From the NCBI RefSeq assembly GCF_002270415.1, contig NZ_NNRI01000008.1, positions 186,001-250,000 of the forward strand: a stretch of 64,000 bases of DNA. The letters are read 5' to 3'. Of this stretch, positions 30,315 to 42,988 are shown in pieces. Position 1 is the stretch's first letter; every line of letters begins with the position of its first letter. The position numbers and the translations under genes were made by a program. The DNA comes from Mesorhizobium sophorae. GTDB taxonomy: Bacteria > Pseudomonadota > Alphaproteobacteria > Rhizobiales > Rhizobiaceae. A model generated the notes under the pieces. The model saw only the letters and a list, made by a program, of their open reading frames with translations, ran no database searches and was not told the origin of the DNA.

Positions 30315-31112
30315 CTAGCCCTGCTTTTCCTTGTAGAGCAGCAATTCAGGCCGATATTCGAAATGCATGGTGTCGTAGTGATACCAACGCCCACCCCAGA
30401 TAAAACCCTGCTTTTCAAACAGCGTGACGATTGACAAGGGAATGCGGTTCTTGAACGGGATACGGCCCTTGCTGTCGGGCTTATTCCAGAACCAATAGTC
30501 GGAATAACCGACATTGATGTCGAATGCGGCCCCGAAGGAATGAACGCTGAGTTGGTCCGTGCCGGCGATGACCCGCCAATTGAAACCGCCGCCCGGCTTG
30601 AGGCCGTAGCGGCTCATGTCGACGGGCAAATCCTGCAAGGCATTCGAGATTTTGGAGAGGCGCGCGTCGACACCGAAGAGCGACGTTATCCGAACCGGAT
30701 ACTTGCCCAGTTTGGGCAGCCATTTGACGGTCGTCAAATGATGGCCGACCGCTGCGGCACTGGCCCCATAAAGTTTTTTGAAAAAAGCCTCGTTGCGAAT
30801 CCGCCCGGGATCGAAATCCACGTCGGGGATAAGGTCTCCGGCAATGGCTGTCGGATAAATGTAGTGGAACATGTCCTCGATATCGGGGGACTTGATCAAC
30901 TCCTCGGCTGTGCGTGCCTTGCCATCATCCCACACCATCGTGGCACCATCCGACCACGTCACCGTATTGCCCGAGATGGTAAAAAGGCCGGGGTAGGCTT
31001 CGAGCAGCGCAGCCTTGGCGTCAGCCTGATCGACGCCATCACCACCTTGCGCGGCTGACAAGGGGATCGCCGCCAGCAAGACCACGAAAACGATGGAAAT
31101 CCTTAGCTTCAT
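30315..31112 (-). CDS. M15-family peptidase (D-Ala-D-Ala carboxypeptidase-like)
   Basis: 265 residues. Signal peptide (about 1-22, ending PLSAAQ) directs it to the periplasm. The zinc site of the M15 family is visible in LSVHSFGAAFDINVGYS (SxHxxGxAxD) and in the C-terminal IWGGRWYHYDTMHFEYRPEL (the DxMHFE/H segment). The family trims peptidoglycan stem peptides. I chose ATG 31112, giving a clean signal peptide; the GTG at 31121 adds three residues. Its 3' end faces the tRNA-Val gene. Confidence 0.88.
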   Translation of the reverse strand: MKLRISIVFVVLLAAIPLSAAQGGDGVDQADAKAALLEAYPGLFTISGNTVTWSDGATMVWDDGKARTAEELIKSPDIEDMFHYIYPTAIAGDLIPDVDFDPGRIRNEAFFKKLYGASAAAVGHHLTTVKWLPKLGKYPVRITSLFGVDARLSKISNALQDLPVDMSRYGLKPGGGFNWRVIAGTDQLSVHSFGAAFDINVGYSDYWFWNKPDSKGRIPFKNRIPLSIVTLFEKQGFIWGGRWYHYDTMHFEYRPELLLYKEKQG

Positions 31113-31194
31113 CGCCAGCACGGCCCCCGAAATCGCACGCCTACCATTTCGATCATAAACGAAAAGGGAATGTGATCAGGGCACGAGCCCACAT

Positions 31195-32355
31195 TTATCC
31201 TGAGATGCCCGCGACGGCACACAAACTTCTCATCCTGGCAACCGCCAGTTCCGGATCGGCAAGCAACCCAGCTTGGTCGGCAAGGCGGAAGACATCGGCA
31301 TAGTGGCGGATACCACGCGCCGACTGCATGCCGCCGACCATCTCGAAATGATCCTGATGGCCGTTCAGCCAGGCCATGAAGACGATGCCGGCCTTGTAGT
31401 ATTCGGTCGGCGCCTCGAAGATTTTTCGCGATAGCGGCACGGTCGGCGCCATCAGCGCGTCATAGCCGGCGCGGTCGCCATCCGCCAGCTTCGCCAGCGC
31501 CGCGTTGGCGACCGGCGCAATCGCATCGAAAATGCCAAGCAGCGCGTGCGAATGTCGTCCGCCGTCGCCGGCAATCAGTTCGGGATAATTGAAGTCGTCG
31601 CCGGTGAACATGACGACGCCGTCCGGCAGCCGATTCCTGAGCGCGACTTCCTTGCCGGCATCGAGCAGCGAGATTTTTATCCCCTCCACCTTGCCGGCGT
31701 GGCGTTCGATGATGGCGACGACGGTGTCGAGCGCGGACTCGAAATCGCCGCTGCCCCAGTAACCTTTCAGCGCCGGATCGAACATGTCGCCCAGCCAGTG
31801 CAGGATGACCTTGCCGGACGCTTGGGACAGGATGCGGTCGTAGACACGGGCATAGTCGTCCGGGCCCTTGGCAACAGCCGCCAATGCGCGGCTGGCCATC
31901 ATGATCGCCTTGCCGCCCAGCCCTTCGATGAAAGCGAACTGCTCTTCATAGGCGGCGATGACATCGTCGAGCGTCCGGGCGGCGCTTGGCGTCAGGTGGT
32001 CGGTGCCGGCACCAGAAGCGAGATCGGCGCCTTCGACGGTGCGCGCTTCCGCGATCGAGCGGCGGATCAACTCCTGCGCATTAGTCCAGTCGAAACCCAT
32101 GCCGCGCTGCGAGGTATCCATCGCCTCGGCGATGCGGAAGCCGAGCCGCCACAGATAATGACGGAATGCCATCGTTCTGTCCCAGTCGACCACCGGCTGC
32201 GACCACGGATCGGTCATCGCCAGCGGATCGGCAACGACATGGGCTGCAGCATAGGCGATGCGCGAAAACCGCGCGCCGACCACCGGCTGCACCGGTTGGC
32301 CGACCAGAGCGTAGCGGCGGCTGCGGCCACCCTCACCAGGCAAGACAATGTCCAT
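31195..32355 (-). CDS. DUF993 protein, dihydrodipicolinate-synthase-like TIM barrel
   Basis: 386 residues. It belongs to DUF993, a TIM-barrel family related to DapA-type class I aldolases. Visible barrel pieces include GGKAIMMASRAL, SGKVILHWLGDMFDP, GIKISLLDAG (a lysine on a strand, a candidate Schiff base) and DGVVMFTGDDFNYPELI. Its chemistry is unestablished; an aldol or retro-aldol step is the natural guess. I start at 32355 with GGGAGA upstream. It is divergent from lacI across two palindromic operators, so it should be part of the same regulon and pathway. Confidence 0.85.
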   Translation of the reverse strand: MDIVLPGEGGRSRRYALVGQPVQPVVGARFSRIAYAAAHVVADPLAMTDPWSQPVVDWDRTMAFRHYLWRLGFRIAEAMDTSQRGMGFDWTNAQELIRRSIAEARTVEGADLASGAGTDHLTPSAARTLDDVIAAYEEQFAFIEGLGGKAIMMASRALAAVAKGPDDYARVYDRILSQASGKVILHWLGDMFDPALKGYWGSGDFESALDTVVAIIERHAGKVEGIKISLLDAGKEVALRNRLPDGVVMFTGDDFNYPELIAGDGGRHSHALLGIFDAIAPVANAALAKLADGDRAGYDALMAPTVPLSRKIFEAPTEYYKAGIVFMAWLNGHQDHFEMVGGMQSARGIRHYADVFRLADQAGLLADPELAVARMRSLCAVAGISG

Positions 32356-32384
32356 CGTTCTCTCCCTATCGCCGTGCCTATAAA

Positions 32385-32396
32385 TGGAACGTTCCA
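32385..32396. promoter_or_regulatory. LacI-family operator O1 (DUF993 side)
   Basis: A perfect 12-bp palindrome TGGAACGTTCCA, 30 nt upstream of the DUF993 start codon. An even central CG dyad is typical of LacI/PurR operators. It shares the core GAACGTTC with O2, centred 164 nt away. Confidence 0.75.
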
Positions 32397-32548
32397 ATAA
32401 ATCAAGAACCTTTACGATTCAGAGCTCATTCGCGGATAAATGCTGCGCCGCAACACAGAAAGCCTTATGGAATGGGCTCGCCGGCCTCACCGGATCAATT
32501 TTTCGAATCCGGAAAGAACCTCGATTGACTCCAGATGAGGTTAGTGAT

Positions 32549-32560
32549 TAGAACGTTCCA
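32549..32560. promoter_or_regulatory. LacI-family operator O2 (lacI side)
   Basis: TAGAACGTTCCA: the core GAACGTTC (32551-32558) is a perfect palindrome and the right half equals that of O1. It lies about 37 nt before the lacI-type start codon, where it can repress lacI and the genes behind it. Confidence 0.75.
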
Positions 32561-32596
32561 ATAGATCGGCTTGAAAATCAGGGAGGATGCATCTGG

Positions 32597-36258
<3,662 letters not shown>

Positions 36259-36266
<8 letters not shown>

Positions 36267-37035
36267 GCGTCTCGTCACCTTCGAGCAGGACGGCGCCATC
36301 GGCATCGTCACGCTGCGCCGGCCGGAGAAATTCAACGCGCTGGATATTCCGATGCTGCGCGCGCTGGAGGCAGCGCTGGACGAAGCGGAAATGGCGGAAG
36401 GCGTGCGCGTCGTATTGCTGCGCGGCGAAGGCAAGGGCTTTTGCGCCGGCGGCGATGTCGAGGCGTGGGCGCAGATGGGTGCCGCCGACTTCCAGGTGCA
36501 ATGGGTCCGCTACGGCCATCGTGTCTTCGACCGGCTGGCGCGGTTGCGGCAACCGACCATCGCCGTGCTGTCCGGCCATGCGCTGGGCGGCGGGCTGGAG
36601 CTGGCGGTCGCCTGCGACTTCCGCGTGGCCGAGACACAGGTGAAATTAGGCTTCCCCGAAACCTCGATCGGCGTCGTCCCCGGCTGGTCCGGCACACAAC
36701 GCGCGGTGCGCCGCTTCGGCGCGCAGACGGTGCGGCGCATGGCGCTGGGCGGCGAGATTCTGCTCGCTCCCGAAGCGCTGGCGCTCGGCGTGGTCGACCG
36801 GATGGTCGAAACCGGCAGCGGCCTGTCCGAAGCCAAGGCCTGGGCCGAAAAGATCGCCGAGCGCGGCCCGCTGGCGACGGAAGCCGCCAAGTTGATGATC
36901 GCGGTCGCCGAAGGCGAGGAAAGTGCCGCGGCGACGGAAGCACTGGCCAGCGGCTTCATCGCCCTGACCGGCGATCTCAAAGCCGGCGTCGGCTCTTTCA
37001 AGACCAAGCAAAAACCAGCATTTTCAAGATCCTGA
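36259..37035 (+). CDS. Enoyl-CoA hydratase/isomerase family protein
   Basis: 258 residues, crotonase fold. Oxyanion-hole motifs are visible in GKGFCAGGDVEAWAQMG (about 66-82) and SGHALGGGLELAVACDFRVA; the second catalytic-region glutamate is in LGFPETSIGVVPGWSGTQR, with Glu present and the partner position near GGGLELA. It adds water to, or isomerises, an enoyl-CoA, acting after the CoA-transferase. The ATG overlaps the previous stop by 8 nt (ATGGCTGA). Confidence 0.9.
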
Positions 37036-37050
37036 GGATTACACAGTTAG

Positions 37051-38562
37051 ATGAACGCCCCTCTCAACATCATCATGCCCGCCGAGGCATCCGCAGCGCC
37101 AAGAACCTATCGGCTGCTGATCGACGGCAGGCATGTCGATGCCCGCGATGGCCGCACGCTGGAGCGCAAGAGCCCCGGCCACGGCTTCGCCGTCTCGCAC
37201 TATGCACAGGCCGGCGAAGCCGAAGTCGAAGCCGCAGTGCAGGCCGCGCACAAGGCGTTCGAGACCGGCCCATGGCCGCGCATGAAGGCGGCCGAGCGCG
37301 CCGCGATCCTGCTCAAGACGGCCGACCTGATCGAGGCGCGGCTGGAGGAGATCGCCCGGCTCGACGCACTGGAATCCGGCAAGCCGATCGCCCAGGCGCG
37401 CGGCGAAATTGGTGGTGCTGTCGACATCTGGCGTTATGCCGCCTCGCTCGCCCGCACCTTGCACGGCGAATCCTACGCCAATCTCGGCGACGCCATGCTT
37501 GGCGTGGTGCTGCGCGAGCCGATCGGCGTCGTCTCGATCATCACGCCATGGAATTTCCCTTTCCTCATCGTCAGCCAGAAACTGCCTTTCGCGCTCGCCG
37601 CCGGCTGCACGGCGGTGGTCAAGCCGAGCGAGATGACTTCGGCCTCGACCTTCGTCCTCGGTGATATCCTGATGCAGGCCGGCCTGCCCTCTGGCGTCGT
37701 GAACATCCTCGCCGGTCTTGGCACCGATGTCGGCGCGCCGATGGTCAGCCATCCCCTGGTCGAGATGGTCTCGTTCACCGGCTCCACCCGCGTCGGCAAG
37801 ATGACCATGGCCTCCGCCGCGCAATCCTTGAAGAAGGTCTCGATGGAGCTCGGCGGCAAGAACGGCCAGATCGTCTTTCCGGACGCGGACCTCGAAGCGG
37901 CCGCCGACGCGGCCGTGTTCGGCGGCTTCTTCAACGCCGGCGAATGCTGCAATGCCGGCAGCCGGCTGATCGTGCATGAGGCGATCGCCGACGATTTTCT
38001 CGGCGCGGTCAAGGCGCTTACAGCCAGGGTGACGGTCGGCGATCCGCTCGACGACAACACCAAGGTCGGCGCGATGATCTCGTCCGATCATCTGGCCAAG
38101 GTAGCCGGCTATGTTACGGCAGCGGCAAGCGACGGCAGCAGCGTCTACAGCGGCGGCAAACAGCTGGCCTCGAATGCCGGCCAGTACCTCGATCCCACCA
38201 TCATCCGCGGCGTCACCGAGGACATGGCCATCGCGCGCGAGGAAGTGTTCGGACCGGTGCTCTCGGTGCTGACCTTTGAAACGATTGAAAAGGCGTTGCA
38301 CATCGCCAACAACACGCCTTATGGTTTGTCTGCGGGCGTGTGGAGCGCCAGCATCGACACCTGCACGTCGGTGGCGCGGAATGTGCGTTCGGGAACCGTC
38401 TGGGTAAACACGTTCATGGAAGGTTACCCCGAGCTGCCATTCGGAGGCTACAAGCAGTCCGGTCTCGGACGCGAACTCGGCAAACGCGCCGTAGAGGACT
38501 ATACCGAAGAAAAGACAATCCAGTTTCATCGCGGCCAACGCACCGGATGGTGGGTCGGCTGA
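37051..38562 (+). CDS. NAD(P)-dependent aldehyde dehydrogenase
   Basis: 503 residues, full length for the superfamily. Cofactor region TPWNFPFLI and KPSEMTSAS, the FTGSTRVGK loop, the general-base glutamate in SMELGGKNGQ and the catalytic Cys300 in GECCNAGSR are all present. It turns an aldehyde into an acid, probably that passed to the CoA-transferase. Fifteen nt separate it from the hydratase gene. Confidence 0.93.
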   Translation: MNAPLNIIMPAEASAAPRTYRLLIDGRHVDARDGRTLERKSPGHGFAVSHYAQAGEAEVEAAVQAAHKAFETGPWPRMKAAERAAILLKTADLIEARLEEIARLDALESGKPIAQARGEIGGAVDIWRYAASLARTLHGESYANLGDAMLGVVLREPIGVVSIITPWNFPFLIVSQKLPFALAAGCTAVVKPSEMTSASTFVLGDILMQAGLPSGVVNILAGLGTDVGAPMVSHPLVEMVSFTGSTRVGKMTMASAAQSLKKVSMELGGKNGQIVFPDADLEAAADAAVFGGFFNAGECCNAGSRLIVHEAIADDFLGAVKALTARVTVGDPLDDNTKVGAMISSDHLAKVAGYVTAAASDGSSVYSGGKQLASNAGQYLDPTIIRGVTEDMAIAREEVFGPVLSVLTFETIEKALHIANNTPYGLSAGVWSASIDTCTSVARNVRSGTVWVNTFMEGYPELPFGGYKQSGLGRELGKRAVEDYTEEKTIQFHRGQRTGWWVG

Positions 38563-38621
38563 GTTGAGAAGAACCCGGCGGACATTCGCCGGTCGTGTAG
38601 ATGCAACAAGGGAGGAAGTAC

Positions 38622-39875
38622 ATGTTGCGCAAACTTCTTATCGGAACGGCTCTCGCATCGGGCCTTGCTTTCGCGGCCCATGCCGAGGACGTCAAGGAAG
38701 TCCAGATGCTGCATTGGTGGACGTCGGGCGGCGAAGCGGCTGCTCTCAACGTCCTCAAGGGCGATCTGGCCAAGGAAGGCTATGCCTGGAAGGACGTGCC
38801 GGTGGCCGGCGGCGGCGGCGACGCAGCCATGACCGCGCTGAAGGCGATGGTCGCGGCCGGCAACTACCCGACCGCCTCGCAGATGCTCGGCTACACCGTG
38901 CTCGACTATGCGGCGGCCGGCGTGATGGGCGACCTGACCGAGACGGCGAAGAAGGAAGGCTGGGACAAGTCGGTTCCGGCCGCCCTGCAGAAGTTCTCGG
39001 TCTATGACGGCAAGTGGGTCGCAGCTCCGGTCAACGTCCACTCGGTGAACTGGCTGTGGATCAACAAGGCCGTCATGGACAAGATCGGCGGCACCGAGCC
39101 GAAGACCTTCGACGACTTCGTTGCGCTGCTCGACAAAGCCAAGGCGGCAGGCGTGATCCCGCTCGCTCTCGGCGGCCAGAACTGGCAGGAAGCCACCATG
39201 TTCGACTCGGTCGTGCTGTCGACCGGTGGACCTGAGTTCTACAAGAAGGCCTTCAACGACCTCGACGACGCTTCGCTCAAGTCCGACACGATGAAGAAGT
39301 CGTTCGACAACCTCGCCAAGCTCGTCACCTATGTCGACCCGAACTTCTCCGGCCGCGACTGGAACCTTGCCACCGCCATGGTCATCAAGGGCGACGCCCT
39401 GGTGCAGGTCATGGGCGACTGGGCCAAGGGTGAATTCCACGCCGCCAAGAAGACCCCGGGCACGGACTTCCTGTGCTATCGCTTCCCGGGCACCGACGGC
39501 TCGGTGATCTACAACTCCGACATGTTCGGCATGTTCAATGTTCCGGACGACCGCAAGGCCGCCCAGGTCGCATTGGCCACCGCCACCCTGTCGAAGAGCT
39601 TCCAGTCGGCCTTCAACGTCGTCAAGGGTTCGGTTCCGGCCCGTACCGACGTTCCGGACACCGACTTCGACGCTTGCGGCAAGAAGGGCATCGCCGACCT
39701 GAAGGCAGCCAATGACGGCGGCACGCTGTTCGGCTCGCTCGCCCAGGGTTATGGCGCGCCTCCGGCGGTCGCCAATGCCTACAAGGATGTCGTCTCCAAG
39801 TTCGTCCATGGTCAGATCAAGACCTCGGACGAGGCCGTGACCGAACTGGTCAAGGCGATCGACGACGCCAAGTAA
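38622..39875 (+). CDS. Sugar ABC transporter, substrate-binding protein (CUT1 type)
   Basis: 417 residues. Signal peptide (about 1-21, ending AFAAHA). The mature protein fits family 1 extracellular solute-binding proteins (SBP_bac_1): [23 protein letters not shown] at the start, [21 protein letters not shown] in the middle. CUT1 binding proteins take up glycosides, oligosaccharides or polyols. The start at 38622 has a perfect GGAGGAAG. A strong hairpin follows the stop, before the permease genes. Confidence 0.93.
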   Translation: MLRKLLIGTALASGLAFAAHAEDVKEVQMLHWWTSGGEAAALNVLKGDLAKEGYAWKDVPVAGGGGDAAMTALKAMVAAGNYPTASQMLGYTVLDYAAAGVMGDLTETAKKEGWDKSVPAALQKFSVYDGKWVAAPVNVHSVNWLWINKAVMDKIGGTEPKTFDDFVALLDKAKAAGVIPLALGGQNWQEATMFDSVVLSTGGPEFYKKAFNDLDDASLKSDTMKKSFDNLAKLVTYVDPNFSGRDWNLATAMVIKGDALVQVMGDWAKGEFHAAKKTPGTDFLCYRFPGTDGSVIYNSDMFGMFNVPDDRKAAQVALATATLSKSFQSAFNVVKGSVPARTDVPDTDFDACGKKGIADLKAANDGGTLFGSLAQGYGAPPAVANAYKDVVSKFVHGQIKTSDEAVTELVKAIDDAK

Positions 39876-39893
39876 GCGCCACACACCAAAAGC

Positions 39894-39919
39894 GCCTTCC
39901 CCGCTCCAGCGGGGAAGGC
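39894..39919 (+). promoter_or_regulatory. Stabilising hairpin between binding-protein and permease genes
   Basis: A perfect 12-bp inverted repeat (GCCTTCCCCGCT and AGCGGGGAAGGC) around 2 nt, with no T-run. In the classical malE-malF arrangement such a structure protects the upstream message and reduces downstream expression, giving excess binding protein. Confidence 0.65.
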
Positions 39920-39965
39920 TCCGATCCGCGAACCTGGTTGGCCTCGCGTCGACGGGAGGAGCCCT

Positions 39966-40922
39966 ATGAGCACGGTAGCGACAAGCCAGATCAAGCTGAC
40001 GCCAGAGCAGGCCCGACCGCGCGCCTCGGTGCGCTCGCGCCTGCAGGACGCGCTGCCTAAGATCGTGCTGGCGCCGAGCTTCGCCATCACCATTGTCTTC
40101 GTCTACGGCTTCATCCTGTGGACGATCTATCTGTCCTTCACCAATTCCAAGACCTTCCCGTCCTATGTCATCACCGGCTCGCGCGCCTACCAGCGGCTTT
40201 GGGGCTGGACCTTCGACACCGACCCGCCATCGAGCTGGTACACGTCGATCACCAACATGGGCATTTTCGGCTTTCTCTACATCTTCATCTGCCTGGCGCT
40301 CGGCCTGTTCCTGGCCATCCTGCTCGACCAGAAGATCCGCGGCGAAGGCGTGCTGCGGCCGATCTATCTCTACCCGATGGCGCTGTCCTTCATCGTCACC
40401 GGCGTCGCCTGGAAATGGTTCCTCGATCCCGGTCTCGGCCTCGAGCAGACCTTGCATCAATGGGGCTGGACGAGCTTCCATTTCGACTGGATCAAGAACA
40501 AGGACTTCGTCATCTACACCGTGGTCATTGCCGGCGTCTGGCAGGCCTCCGGCTTCATCATGGCGATGTTTTTGGCCGGCCTGCGCGGCATCGACGGCGA
40601 GATCATGAAGGCGGCGCAGATCGATGGCGCCACCACCTTCCAGCTCTATCGCCGTATCGTCATCCCGCTGCTGCGGCCGATCTTCCTGTCGGCCTTCATC
40701 GTGCTCGCCCACCTCGCCATCAAATCGTATGACTTGGTCGTGGCGTTGACCAGCGGCGGCCCCGGCGGCTCGGCCTGGCTGCCGTCGAACTTCATGTATG
40801 AGTACACCTTCAAGCGCAACGAAATGGCCGTCGGCTCGGCCAGTGCGGTGATCATGCTGATGACCATCATCGCCATCATCGTGCCCTACCTCTATTCGGA
40901 ACTGCGGGAGAAGCCGCGATGA
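39966..40922 (+). CDS. Sugar ABC transporter permease 1 (MalF/UgpA type)
   Basis: 318 residues with about six membrane helices. The cytoplasmic EAA loop reads EIMKAAQIDGATTFQLYRRIVIPLLRP (about 215-240), the contact site for the ATPase. Belongs to BPD_transp_1, CUT1 family. GGGAGGAG precedes the start, and its stop overlaps the next permease by 4 nt. Confidence 0.93.
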   Translation: MSTVATSQIKLTPEQARPRASVRSRLQDALPKIVLAPSFAITIVFVYGFILWTIYLSFTNSKTFPSYVITGSRAYQRLWGWTFDTDPPSSWYTSITNMGIFGFLYIFICLALGLFLAILLDQKIRGEGVLRPIYLYPMALSFIVTGVAWKWFLDPGLGLEQTLHQWGWTSFHFDWIKNKDFVIYTVVIAGVWQASGFIMAMFLAGLRGIDGEIMKAAQIDGATTFQLYRRIVIPLLRPIFLSAFIVLAHLAIKSYDLVVALTSGGPGGSAWLPSNFMYEYTFKRNEMAVGSASAVIMLMTIIAIIVPYLYSELREKPR

Positions 40923-41863
40923 GCGCCGTCACCACGCCCGCCCGCCAGGCCTCAGGCGGCGTCAACGCTAGGATCGTCAACCGCATCGTCATCTACGGGC
41001 TGCTGGCGCTGTTTGCGCTGTTCTACCTGATGCCGCTGTTCGTCATGCTGGTCACCTCGTTCAAGACCATGGATGAGATCCAGAACGGCAACATGCTGGC
41101 GCTGCCCCAGGCACCGACCTTCGATCCCTGGGTGAAGGCCTGGGGCGAGACCTGCGTCGGCCTCACCTGCGCCGGCATCAAGGGCTATTTCTGGAACTCC
41201 ATCAAGATGGTGGTTCCGGCCGTGCTGATCTCGACGATGCTCGGCGCCCTCAACGGCTACGTGCTGACCAAATGGCGCTTCCGCGGCGCAACGCTGGTGT
41301 TCGGGCTGATGCTGTTCGCCTGCTTCATCCCGTTCCAGTCGGTGCTGTTGCCGATGGCGACGATCCTCGGCAGCCTTGGCCGTTTCGGCGTGTCGCTGCA
41401 GAACTCGGTCGGAACGAGCTTCGGCCTGGGCAACGCGACGGTCAATCTCGTCTTCGTCCACGTCGTCTACGGCATCGGTTTCACCACGCTGTTCTTCCGC
41501 AACTATTACGAGGCGTTCCCGACCGAACTGGTCAAGGCGGCGCAGGTCGACGGCGCCTCCTTCTTCCAGATCTTCCGCCGCATCATGCTGCCGAACTCGA
41601 TGCCGATCTTCGTCGTCACCGTCATCTACCAGTTCACCAACATCTGGAACGACTTCCTGTTCGCCTCTGCCTATGCCGGCACCGGCGACGCGATGCCGAT
41701 GACTGTGGCCCTCAACAACGTCGTCAACACCTCGACAGGCGTCGTCGAATACAACGTCAACATGGCAGCCGCGATGATCGCCGCACTGCCAACCCTTCTC
41801 GTCTATGTGCTCGCCGGCCGCTATTTCGTGCGCGGTCTGATGGCGGGCGCCGTCAAAGGATAA
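40919..41863 (+). CDS. Sugar ABC transporter permease 2 (MalG/UgpE type)
   Basis: 314 residues with about six membrane helices. The EAA loop reads ELVKAAQVDGASFFQIFRRIMLPNSMPIF. It contains the MalG-like ending NMAAAMIAALPTLLVYVLAGRYFVRGLMAGAVKG. Forms the membrane channel with permease 1. Overlaps it by ATGA; the ATPase gene starts 5 nt after its stop. Confidence 0.93.
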   Translation: MSAVTTPARQASGGVNARIVNRIVIYGLLALFALFYLMPLFVMLVTSFKTMDEIQNGNMLALPQAPTFDPWVKAWGETCVGLTCAGIKGYFWNSIKMVVPAVLISTMLGALNGYVLTKWRFRGATLVFGLMLFACFIPFQSVLLPMATILGSLGRFGVSLQNSVGTSFGLGNATVNLVFVHVVYGIGFTTLFFRNYYEAFPTELVKAAQVDGASFFQIFRRIMLPNSMPIFVVTVIYQFTNIWNDFLFASAYAGTGDAMPMTVALNNVVNTSTGVVEYNVNMAAAMIAALPTLLVYVLAGRYFVRGLMAGAVKG

Positions 41864-41867
41864 TCTG

Positions 41868-42983
41868 ATGGCTTTTCTGGAAATTGATGGCCTGAGAAAG
41901 CGCTTCGGCCAGGTCGAGATCCTCAAGGGGATCGATGTCGAACTGGACAAGGGCGGCTTCCTGGTGCTGGTCGGCCCGTCCGGCTGCGGCAAGTCCACCT
42001 TGCTCAACACCATCGCCGGCCTGGAGACGATCACCTCGGGCGAAATCCGTGTCGAAGGCCGCGCGATCAACGATCTGCATCCGTCCAAGCGCGACATCGC
42101 CATGGTGTTCCAGAGCTATGCGCTCTATCCGAACATGACGGTGGCCGGAAACATCTCTTTCGGCATGGAGATGCGCGGCGTGCCAGCGGCAGAGCGGCAG
42201 AAGGCGATCGACAAGGTGGCCAAGGTGCTGCAGATCGGCCACCTGCTGCAGCGCAAGCCGAGCCAGCTTTCCGGCGGCCAGCGCCAGCGCGTCGCCATGG
42301 GCCGGGCGCTGGTGCGCGACCCAAAACTGTTCTTGTTCGACGAGCCGTTGTCCAACCTCGACGCCAAGCTGCGTGTCGACATGCGCATCGAGATCAAGCG
42401 CCTGCATGCCACCACCGGCACCACCATCGTCTATGTCACCCACGACCAGATCGAGGCGATGACGCTGGCGACCAAGATCGCCGTCATGCGCGACGGCGAA
42501 GTACAGCAGTTCGGCACCCCGGCCGAGATTTACAACAACCCGACCAATCTCTTTGTCGCCGATTTCATGGGCTCGCCGGCGATGAACCTGATCCCGGCGA
42601 CGATCGGCACCAACGGCAATGCGCTGTCCGTCGTGCTGCAGCGCGAGGCGCGCGAGCCGATCTCGCTGCCGATGGCCAATGCGCCGGCGGGCCTGTCGGC
42701 ATTCCAGGGCAAGCCGATCATCTTCGGCGTCCGCCCCGAAGCCCTGACCGATCCGGAAGGCGCCGAGCGCAATGCCTCGAACATCGCCACTGCCGACTGC
42801 TTTGTCGAGGTCGTTGAACCGGCAGGCTCCGACACCTTCGCCGTCACCAATCTCGGCGGCAAGGGCGTGGTGGCGCGGCTACGCGCCGACGCCAACATCC
42901 AGCCCGGCACCAACACGCCGCTCGCCTTCAACCTGACCAAGGCGGTGTTCTTCGATCCGGCGACCGAAAACCGCATTCTCTGA
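41868..42983 (+). CDS. Sugar ABC transporter ATP-binding protein (MalK/UgpC type)
   Basis: 371 residues. Walker A GPSGCGKSTLL (about 37-47), Q-loop VFQSYALYPNM, signature LSGGQRQRVAMGRALVRDP, Walker B LFLFDEPLSNLD and H-loop THDQ are complete. A C-terminal TOBE regulatory domain (about 240-371) is typical of CUT1 ATPases. It powers the two permeases upstream. The GMC gene follows after 5 nt. Confidence 0.94.
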   Translation: MAFLEIDGLRKRFGQVEILKGIDVELDKGGFLVLVGPSGCGKSTLLNTIAGLETITSGEIRVEGRAINDLHPSKRDIAMVFQSYALYPNMTVAGNISFGMEMRGVPAAERQKAIDKVAKVLQIGHLLQRKPSQLSGGQRQRVAMGRALVRDPKLFLFDEPLSNLDAKLRVDMRIEIKRLHATTGTTIVYVTHDQIEAMTLATKIAVMRDGEVQQFGTPAEIYNNPTNLFVADFMGSPAMNLIPATIGTNGNALSVVLQREAREPISLPMANAPAGLSAFQGKPIIFGVRPEALTDPEGAERNASNIATADCFVEVVEPAGSDTFAVTNLGGKGVVARLRADANIQPGTNTPLAFNLTKAVFFDPATENRIL

Positions 42984-42988
42984 CCGAG

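Noticed and set aside
38526..40712. A 728-codon open frame on the minus strand across the aldehyde dehydrogenase end, binding-protein and permease genes
   Set aside because: It is antisense to three clearly functional genes and spans their intergenic hairpin; the translation has no recognisable family.
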